This document shows positions 55,932-64,000 of a DNA stretch of 64,000 nt, in pieces. The translations under genes were made by a program, and so were the position numbers. The stretch comes from Vitis vinifera. Taxonomy: Eukaryota; Streptophyta; Magnoliopsida; Vitales; Vitaceae. Within the stretch, counting starts at the first letter, position 1. Each line of letters opens with the position of its first letter. The notes beneath the pieces are model-generated. The model did no database searches, was not told the DNA's origin, and saw only the letters and a program-made list of their open reading frames with translations. The stretch lies in assembly GCF_030704535.1 (NCBI RefSeq), contig NC_081812.1:21489501-21553500 (forward strand), given 5' to 3'.

Positions 55932-57029
55932 ATGGGGAAGCTCAGTAACGAGGCCGAAAAGCCTAATTTCAGCCATTTCAGCCATGACCACCGACTGGAA
56001 CTCACTGCCTTTTGTGAAGCAGACCACACAATGTGTTCAGGGTGCAAGATTGAGATAGTCCCTGGAAGGAACTACTATACTTGCAGAGCCTGTAACTACT
56101 CTCTCCACCATGCCTGCTACAACATGCCAAGATCACTCCAACACCCTGCTGACCCTAACCATGACTTGGACCTCCTCCTCTTGCCTTCCTTCCAATGTAA
56201 AGCTTGTGGCTTCCATGGCTCGGGCTTCTCCTACAGTTGCAGCATCTGCCATGTTCACTATCATACCTTATGTACACAACTCCCACCTACAAAAGTGAAT
56301 AGTATGCATCCTCACACACTAGAACTCGAGTTCTCCCCACCATATGGCAACCCCAAAGTCTTTCGCTGTGACATATGTGGAAGCCCTGGTTCTGATCATT
56401 GGCTTTATCGTTGCAGCGGGTGTGAGTTTGACGTGCACCTCAGTTGTGCAGGCAGTGCTGCTCCAAAGCAACCGCCTCAGCCCCAGAACCAGAGTCCCTT
56501 AGTCTCAGCCTCCCAAGCTCCAATACCATCAGCATACAACAATGTTAAGGCCATTGCCCCACAAACTAACCAGTGTGCCACTTATGGAAATCAAAATCAG
56601 ATTATGCAGCCGAATGGAAGTTATATGAACCAGCACCAAGTTCAGAATCCAATGAACAACAGTTACATGATGAGTTCTGCAACCAGCGGCACACCAATCG
56701 GCCCAAGTGGAACATATACTAATCCTAGTAATGTCATGCAGCCTGGTGGGGCATATGTTAACCAAACTGGAAACTATGGATTTAACCATGGAGGATATGT
56801 TCAGCCAGGAGGAATGGGAATGGGAATGGGAATGGTCCCACTACGTAACCAAGGCATGGGGTATCCTACTCAGCCAGGTCTTGGGGTCGGTGGTGCTCAA
56901 GGTGCTCTTGGGGCTGGAATGGCTGGGCTTGTAGTAGCTGGAGTTGTTACAGGAATGGGGGAGGCGGTAGGACAAGGGATTGTCCATGGTGTTGCGGGCG
57001 GATTTGGCAACGATGGGCCAGGTTATTAA
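55932..57029 (+). CDS. DC1 domain protein with Asn/Gln/Gly-rich tail
   Basis: Intronless, 365 residues. Three DC1 domains lie at about 15-62, 71-115 and 126-173, with CSGC, CRAC, CKAC, CSIC, CDIC and CSGC pairs and the ending HLSC. The remaining half is low complexity: Pro/Gln-rich (APKQPPQPQNQ), then Asn/Tyr/Gly repeats (PSGTYTNPS, GGAYVNQTG), a GMGMGMG run coded by a GGAATG hexamer, and a Gly/Ala/Val-rich end (MAGLVVAGVVTGMGEAVG) that looks like a glycine zipper able to insert in membranes or self-associate. DC1 domains bind zinc; the function is not known. It is a tandem relative of the next gene. Confidence 0.9.
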   Translation: MGKLSNEAEKPNFSHFSHDHRLELTAFCEADHTMCSGCKIEIVPGRNYYTCRACNYSLHHACYNMPRSLQHPADPNHDLDLLLLPSFQCKACGFHGSGFSYSCSICHVHYHTLCTQLPPTKVNSMHPHTLELEFSPPYGNPKVFRCDICGSPGSDHWLYRCSGCEFDVHLSCAGSAAPKQPPQPQNQSPLVSASQAPIPSAYNNVKAIAPQTNQCATYGNQNQIMQPNGSYMNQHQVQNPMNNSYMMSSATSGTPIGPSGTYTNPSNVMQPGGAYVNQTGNYGFNHGGYVQPGGMGMGMGMVPLRNQGMGYPTQPGLGVGGAQGALGAGMAGLVVAGVVTGMGEAVGQGIVHGVAGGFGNDGPGY

Positions 57030-58486
57030 GATCCCAATGCCTGTAACTGAAGTTCTATATGTATCTCACTGCCTCATGTATGGTTTGGTTAATGTCCCCG
57101 GACCGAAGTAGGAAGACTAGCACTTATCTAAATCCAGTGTGAATAATTTCAACTTGTGTACTTTTTATTTGTTTTTATGAGAAAAAGTGAAGTGGGTTTT
57201 TTCCCAGAAGTATGCATAGCCTCCTGCACTGCCATCTTTCAACAATGTTTGAGTTACATTAAAGGGATCTACCAGCCATTTTGTTAAATTATTTGCAGTT
57301 ATTATTCTGTTCATGGAAAGTCTGGTAAATGCAGAAATTTTTTACTGCCCTCATGTGATTAGTGACTAGGCAATCAAACACAAGATCAACACAGCCTCAC
57401 AATGGGCTCATGAGCCTAAATCAGAGATGAAAGCTAATTGATTCAATTAATCGACATTTTCTGCGATGGACTGCTACAAAGTGTCGGTAAAAACCTGAAT
57501 ATATTTTTATGTTTCCATGGAATAAGAGATGTGCGCAAGCTTTTGAGGACAGAGGGCTGAGATTGTTTCTGAACTCGAAGGAAAACAAAGACTTTGATCT
57601 CAGTTTTGGTATTTTCCTTTTTCTTCAATGAAAGATTAATGGAGAAAAGATACAGAAACAAGAATTGCTTATCTATTCTCCATTAGATCAATGTTGCTAT
57701 TAAGGGGATACAAACAAACCGCTAGTTTACAACAAAATCACAATTAGTATAATAATAAACTTGCATTAGCTTCTGTCTTTTGCATTGTCTAGCTATTCCC
57801 CAAGAGCCTTTTCTTGGGCACATAAAGGATAGTTTGGAAACGCGTATGCCATATCTATAATCAATAACAGTCCTAAAACCAATATATAATCCATGGATTC
57901 ATCAGCTGTTTGATGTAGATGTTTTTTTGGAAATATACTATCTATTAAGCAAACAAGTCTGAAATTGTCCTGATCCATGCATGAGAAGACTTTATATATC
58001 AGATACCAACTGTTGGCTTAGATTTCAAGCTTAATTAGCTTAGACAGCATAGTTGTCCCTCTTGAACTTCAAATTAGCGCTGATCTCTGATTGAACCAGC
58101 GATACCAAGGCCAAATTAGTTTATACAAATGTATAAATCACAAACAAGAACCCGACGCCTATATTTAACATCAATGCTTAGTCATCCTTCGTTTTACAAT
58201 CATAGATAGTTACAAAGCACAATGCCTCTTGAATGAAATTAACAAAGGAGAAGCCGGTTTATCACTTTGGGAAGCTGAGTGATCGAGCAGTGTGAACACA
58301 GTTGATGGGGATGGAAAATGACATTCCATAAACAAAAATTTTTAGGAAAGTGAATCAAGGACAAAGGAAATTCCTTTTCCATCCTAGCTATATGATTCTT
58401 ATATATGTTCTTATATATTGCAAAAAGGCAAAGCTATGAGTGTTAATATTGATTGAGAAGAGAAAAGTTAGTAGAGTCTAGGAGAG
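57030..58486. other. spacer between DC1 genes two and three
   Basis: 3' flank of the second DC1 gene and promoter of the third. AT-rich; no further gene or named repeat was recognised. Confidence 0.55.
58404..58422 (+). promoter_or_regulatory. TATA-like box of the third DC1 gene
   Basis: TGTTCTTATATATTGCAAA lies about 75 bases upstream of the ATG at 58487, a usual distance for a short 5' leader. Confidence 0.35.
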
Positions 58487-59359
58487 ATGAGGATGAACTT
58501 CGATCCCATCATTCACCATTTCAGCCATGAACATCCTTTGAAACGGATGAATTTGCAGGACCAAACTACCAAAACAGTGACTTGTTCAGGGTGTGAATTT
58601 GAAGCCTCAGGGTGGGTCTATGGTTGCAATACCTGCAACTACTTCCTTCACAAGCCTTGCTCCAAGATGCCCGAGATACTGAACCATCCCTTTGATCCAG
58701 ACCACACCCTTCTTCTATTTCCAAACCCAGTTTACCCAGGAGGCGCCTTCATATGTGATGCTTGTAGGGAAATTGGCACTGGCTTTAGCTACCACTGCAC
58801 AGAGTGTCAGATTGATCTACACAATCTTTGTGCTTTTTTGCCTACATCAGTCGATCACAGCTCTCATCACCATACTCTCGACCTGTGGTCGGGCTCTCCT
58901 TACAAAAACGAGGAATTCTTGTGTGATATTTGCCAAGATCCTGGTTCAAAGCAGTGGCTCTACAGGTGTAACTCCTGTCAATTTGACGCCCACATGAGCT
59001 GTGCCTTAGTTGATATCCAGTCCCAACACACCTCCAAGGTCCAAAAAAGGGAACGACAGCAACTGGGTAAGCCTCAAAACACACCTACCAAGTCCTCGGA
59101 ACCCATCCATAGGTTTGCGAGTTGGTCTCAAAGTGGGATGCGGAGCCCATGGATCCAAACTCAATACTCAATTCCCAGGACTAGAGATGGTGTGATGGGA
59201 AGGTATCACTATGGGAGAGATCCAATTCCTCGGTTCACTCATACTACCAGGGATGGAGTGATGGGGCATGTTGTTAAAGGAATGGTAGATGGTATGGCCC
59301 AACAAGCAGGAATGGCTGTGTTGCAAGGTTTCTTGGGAGGTTTCCTGGGAGGTTTCTGA
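58487..59359 (+). CDS. DC1 domain protein with glycine-zipper-like tail
   Basis: Intronless, 290 residues. Three DC1 domains (about 11-58, 67-115 and 127-173) have CSGC, CNTC, CDAC, CTEC, CDIC and CNSC pairs. After a basic linker the tail carries TRDGVMG twice and ends in MVDGMAQQAGMAVLQGF and two GGF units, with small residues spaced like a glycine zipper. Two in-frame ATGs (58487 and 58493) are possible starts. It belongs to the same local DC1 cluster; its order of domains matches the second gene. The role is unknown beyond zinc binding expected for DC1. Confidence 0.9.
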   Translation: MRMNFDPIIHHFSHEHPLKRMNLQDQTTKTVTCSGCEFEASGWVYGCNTCNYFLHKPCSKMPEILNHPFDPDHTLLLFPNPVYPGGAFICDACREIGTGFSYHCTECQIDLHNLCAFLPTSVDHSSHHHTLDLWSGSPYKNEEFLCDICQDPGSKQWLYRCNSCQFDAHMSCALVDIQSQHTSKVQKRERQQLGKPQNTPTKSSEPIHRFASWSQSGMRSPWIQTQYSIPRTRDGVMGRYHYGRDPIPRFTHTTRDGVMGHVVKGMVDGMAQQAGMAVLQGFLGGFLGGF

Positions 59360-62300
59360 CTCAACTGATCGGGAAATTGGCTATGCAGCTATGCTATTCT
59401 CATTGGGCATTCTCATTTTACTTCTCATTTTACTTTCCTTATGCTTTCTCATATGTTTCACTATGATGCTTAGCCATGCGATTTCCCTTGTATGAAGGCT
59501 CTTGTCATCTTCATCATCATCACCACTGTCTTTGTAATTAATCAACATCACTGCTGTTAATTTTATTTTTATTTTTGGTTTTCTCAAAAATCTGAGAGAG
59601 CTTTTACAGTTCTGCGAGGTGGGAAGCAAACAATGAGTCCCACCATATATCAACATCCTCCAGATACACTAGATCCACTAAAAAAAACTCAAGACACCAC
59701 GTTGGAGCCCATATATTCAACAAGACACCCTGGCCTCCAAATATGCATAAAGTCGAATCAATTATGTAATGATTGTGCTTTTCCTCATTAACATGCCCAA
59801 GCTCATTCTCTTATGTTTCTGCCATGCACCAGCTTGGCTGTAACTGTAACCTCACCTTCCCAAGACAGCAATATTTCTAATTGCTTTTTCCCTTCTTCTG
59901 GTTGGTAGCTTCAACCTCATAACAATAAGAAAAGAGGGTTATTTTATAGAAGGAGAAATGATATCAAGATGAGTAAAACCTCTCCAAATTAGCTTTCTTT
60001 TGAGGCCTTCACTCCTCACCCATGATTTACTATACCGCACTGGCCAAGACTTACTGTAAAGCAGGAGAAATCTTCTCTCATGAATCAAAATAAAATAAAA
60101 TAAAATAAGAAGAAGAAAAAAATCAATATCCAATCAAGAAATAGTGGCTTTAAGGTAGAATAAATCCAGAGACCCCATCAAAGAGTACTGGGGAATTAAC
60201 AAGCTCTCACTACCAGGCCCTTGGGACTTCATATGTAACTAGGCCTCAGAAGATTCTTTTGAAGCTTGAGACCCCATCAGGCATTAGGCCGGGGTTTCAG
60301 GTGTCATGACAGTTTTCCACTTGTGGGTCAAGGAGGTGAGAGAATGTGCCACAATCACTTCCAAAGATTATAATTATGATTTTATCATTCTTCAGCTACA
60401 TCTTATGGAAGGAGAACACAAGAGTCCAACTGCGTCACTGTTATCCAACCGCGTCACTGTTATTCACCTCACCATTAATATCTTTTGTATTGTTATACCA
60501 ACCATCAACAGTTCCAATGCCTAAAACTTACCCTTGCTGGTTTAGGACAAGTAATGCCAAGCCAAAAATTCTCACCATAGCCACCGCTTCATTTCTTGTT
60601 AGCTTAACCCCACTGATGTTGACTCCCCACAACCAGCCATCCATGTTTGGGCTATTTTCTCCAGCGCATGAACCACTTCATATGAATTGGTAGGAAGCCC
60701 AGCTCTTTCAGTTTAAAAAATATTCAAGCCTCAGAAGGAATCCAGTAAATTACTCACATCCTTCCAACTCTTCTACTGACATTGAAGTAACAGGAAATGG
60801 AAATAATTGTTTTATCCTGGTTGGAAATGTTAATTTAACATTCATTTTCTCACCCAACAAGTCATCTTTAAAGAATCTTGAACTAGTCAAAGCTATGGAA
60901 AATGAGGTACCCAGAAATATTGGTTCATTCTTAGAAGAAATATATATAGGGGTTTTACCAAGCAGGTTTAGGCATTGGGAAAGAGGTACAAACATTAGTA
61001 CAGAATGGTTGTATCTCCTTTTGATGTTAGGTTTCGAATCCCAATACTCTTGGAGACTTTCAGCTGCTCTACTGGTTAACATATCCAATGTAGATACTCG
61101 GATTCTGGCATAAAAATGGTGAGAAACAAAACATAGATAGATAGATGGAGAGAGAGAGAGAGAGAGAGAGAGAATTGCACCCTTGTTAGTTATTTATTAT
61201 TATCACAACTCCTGCCTAATGAATGTCATATCCCATGTCCCTGAACAAAATGTGCAGACCTGTTCTAAAGTTGCGTCTACCAAGGTTAATGTAAGACAAT
61301 AATGGTGGATGGTATTGAAGTTAATTTCTAATTGAAAAATTGCTGAGTTTGGTCACCTAGAATTCCCATGGCCTGTCATGATCATGATCATGATCATATA
61401 TGTAAAAAATCATTTTAATATACATTTTATTGAAATTAAATAAATGGAAATATATAAGAATAAGGATAGGAAATAAAAGTGACTCAATACACCATATGAA
61501 AAAGGATAAAATCAAAATTAATTATGATAAAAATGACTTTTAATTTTCACGAAAATGAATCTTTTAGACATAGTTTCAACATTTCAAACATGCCCTCAAT
61601 CAACATTATATTTAGAATTCTATACAACTATCATTCTACCTAGTTTCCAACTATATTTCCATGGACCCATTTTTGTTATCTTTAATTAACCCTTAATTTC
61701 TTTTTGTTTTCTTTTTATCTTTTTCATATTTTATTTTGTGATATGAGTGAAGATCAAAGTAATATAGAGGAAACTAAATGGAAACTACAACCAACCTTTT
61801 GAGAGGATTCAATTCCAGACTGCTTTTATTTGGTATATAATCCTCATACTAAGTAGATGAAAGAATAAAAATAAAAGAAACAATACTTAGACGCTTAAAA
61901 AATTGCAAAAGATCATGTTGAAAAAATAAAAGAATAAATGATGTAATTCAACATCCACACGTTAGAACATCATTTGATTCAATAACATATTCCAAGTAAT
62001 CAAAATTCAGCATGAACTTTCCAGATTCTCATCGACAAATTAAGATAAACATGATCATTAAATTTATACAAATCAAAATTAACAGCTTGATGGATCGATC
62101 ATCCATTCAACAAATCTTGATCTTTTCCTTATAGTTTTTAAATCAAAATTCAGTTTGCAGCGCATGTGAGTACAGTACATGAGTCAAGAGAGAGATGGGA
62201 GTTTTGCAGTGGCTCCCCACAAAATATAAGAAAAGATATAGAAGTACATATATTCCTGGCCCAAAATATCCATTAAACTGAAAAAGAAAATGAAAAATCT

Positions 62301-62481
62301 GAGCTGCTTCTTTACTATTAGACCCATCACTCATAAAATAAGGCCACAGTGAGAATGTGAGGGCACTTGATAAAGGGGACTTGTTCTTCAACACTTGGGA
62401 AAATCCCAAACAAAATGATAGTAGTTGCACTAGCTTGATTCTCCTTCACTCAATCCCTCCCCACATGAAATATTGCCTTCA
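59360..62481. other. 3.1 kb spacer without a recognised gene
   Basis: Contains open frames without recognisable homology. The longest is on the minus strand at 60750-61088 (112 residues with LLGKTPIYISSKNEP), which may be a decayed gene piece. A phrase with GAGACCCCATCA is repeated near 60170 and 60270. A (GA)n run lies at 61148-61173. The rest (61400-62460) is AT-rich with the 3' flank of the WRC gene. Confidence 0.5.
61148..61173. repeat. (GA)n microsatellite
   Basis: About 13 GA units. Confidence 0.85.
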
Positions 62482-63140
62482 TTACTTGTTATCATCAGCA
62501 GCAACTGCAACCGCACTGCTTGGTTGACCTAGCAAGCTGCTCAAGGATCGAGCTTTCACCATCCCGATCTTCACCCTCTTCTTTGCACCACCCGTGAATG
62601 GCTTCTCATCATCAGCTACGTCTGCTCTATCTTCCTGTAGAGGATGCTCCTGCTCCTGGTTTTTCTGGGGTAATTGTGATAAAGGGTTGAATAATTCCTG
62701 GGTCTGATTCCTGGCGATGGCGCGGCTTCGGACACTGCTCATGCTTCTCAGCCTTCCCTTGCCCAGGTGATGCTCGCAGAGAGAGTAGCCCACAAGGGTT
62801 TGTTGGCAGCATCTCCATCCTCGGCCATTAACACGACTGCACCTGGATCCCTCCATGAGTGCACCACCTCTAGACCTCTTCTTTGCACTGGAGGCGGCGG
62901 CGGTCGTGGTGGTGGTGGAGCTATCAAATCCTTGTTTGGTTTCTCTTTCTGATCCATGCTCCTCATCATCGTTTTCCTGAACACACTTCTTGTTCATCTT
63001 GGTCTTCATCTTGGTCTTCATCTTCTTCTCTTTCTCCATTATCGTTTCTTGGTTCATCGGCACCACTCCTCCTCCCCTTTCAAAGCTCCCTCTTCTCTTC
63101 TTCAATGGAAACGCTTTCTCTCCCTCACACCACCTTCCAA
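62482..63140 (-). CDS. WRC-domain nuclear protein, 3' exon
   Basis: The frame ends with TAA at 62482. It encodes a WRC motif of exact C-X9-C-X10-C-X2-H spacing (CSRVNGRGWRCC ... CEHH) after an acidic and Thr/Ala-rich stretch, with basic clusters (KKRRGS, AKKRSR, KKRVK) that look like nuclear signals. WRC motifs occur in plant growth-regulating factors and related DNA-binding proteins; no QLQ domain is visible here. The open frame has no ATG at its upstream end (a TTG at 63105 is followed by KKRRGSFE). It continues upstream as WCEGEKAFPL to an acceptor-like TTGGGCAG at about 63141. So this is a last exon and the start of the gene lies upstream, to the right. Confidence 0.8.
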
Positions 63141-64000
63141 CTGCCCAAGTGCAACCATAGCAACAACATCAACAACAACATTCAGCACTAGCTAATCTTG
63201 TGGTCATTCTTGGTCTTTTTTACCATAATACGATACTGAAATCTTTACCTTGATCAGAAGAACTTGAAAATGGCACAACCCCAGAACCAGTTTCTGCACC
63301 AAAGATGCTTCCCTTCCTAAAAATGAGCAAGACCCAGAAGATCCACAACCACATACACAAAATTTACAGTCCGGAAAAGAAAAAAATATGAGTGCAAAAT
63401 ACAAGATGATGTATTATAGCTGGGGACCAGCATCGCATGCTAATGTGCACCGCATGGGCATTTTATTTAGGCAACACGGAGAAAAGAAAAGGAGAGAAAA
63501 AATAAAAATAAAAAGACTAAGATTAGATAGATGTGAAGGTATGGTGGCAAGCCAAAGCTGATATAAAAACACCTCAACAGTATTTCCCACTTACAGTTTT
63601 TTCCCCTTTTTTTTCCTTATATTTTTTAGATGGAAATCAAATTATATATGGGTCTCACTCTTTTCACCTTTTTACTACGAGATTTGATGAAAGATGAGAA
63701 CATGGGTAACTTTTCTGTCATTCTTACCTGGTATCATTACTCTTCTCTCCATCTCTCAAACCCTCATCTTCAACCTCTTCATCCCCTCCCAACTCCTGCA
63801 AAAACGACAACAAACAAATCATGGCTGCAGCTATAATCAAACCCAGACACAGTGCAGTTCTACAAACAAAAACAAAGGAAAGAAAAAATAAAAACAAAGA
63901 GAAAAAGAAAGAAAAAGGGGTTATTCCACCAACCAAACACTCTTTCTTCTCCATTTCCGGCCAATCCCACCCGTCGGCTCCGGCTCCCATAGGCGAGACA
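63141..64000 (-). other. upstream part of the WRC gene, exons not placed
   Basis: Probably intron plus 5' exon of the WRC gene. A minus-strand frame at the right end (63990 downward) reads DGWDWPEMEKKECLVGG and could be the preceding exon, but I found no donor that joins it convincingly to the exon at 63140. The gene may run past the window edge. Confidence 0.35.

Noticed and set aside
1-64000. CRISPR arrays, rRNA, intact tRNA genes or bacterial operons
   Set aside because: Only tRNA-like SINE heads were seen; intron-rich genes, LTR elements and LINEs show a plant nuclear genome.

Overview
The window is nuclear DNA of a dicot, most likely grapevine (Vitis). That is an inference from gene structure, the LINE, Gypsy and solo-LTR families and the base composition; no species marker is present. 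Genes are ordinary plant housekeeping and receptor genes set in repeat-rich, AT-rich spacers. No rRNA, tRNA or CRISPR array was seen.

Left part (1-18 kb): two decayed LINE remnants and a tRNA-derived SINE lead into the 3' six exons of a plastid Nudix hydrolase (NUDT23 type, 4423-6501, +). Its first exon is probably off the left edge. Next comes a complete ten-exon zinc transporter subunit gene of the MTP5/MTPC2 type (8001-17741, +). Its 4.9 kb fourth intron is filled with LINE pieces and tandem duplications.

Middle (19.5-52.7 kb): a tandem cluster of five single-exon L-type lectin receptor kinase genes, all on the minus strand. Four are intact (19578-21542, 23785-25749, 26552-28519, 50710-52668). 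One is a pseudogene (40844-45826) cut by two solo LTRs and a 1.87 kb unclassified repeat, with a short LTR element in its upstream region. Between the third gene and the pseudogene lies a nearly complete 10.3 kb Tat-like Gypsy element (29479-39802) with an antisense ORF, nested in an older AT-rich repeat. Within the cluster the kinase halves stay nearly alike while the lectin halves differ strongly, and some lectin metal-site residues are lost.

Right part (53.7-64 kb): three DC1 (divergent C1) zinc-finger protein genes (53716-54474 on minus; 55932-57029 and 58487-59359 on plus), about 3 kb of non-coding sequence, and the last exon of a WRC-domain nuclear protein gene (62482-63140, minus) that seems to continue towards or past the right edge.

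Functionally the genes are independent: flavin/ADP-ribose metabolism in plastids, zinc loading of the secretory pathway, cell-surface sensing, and two families of zinc-binding proteins. The main stories are birth-and-death evolution of the receptor cluster and the layered repeats that broke one member.
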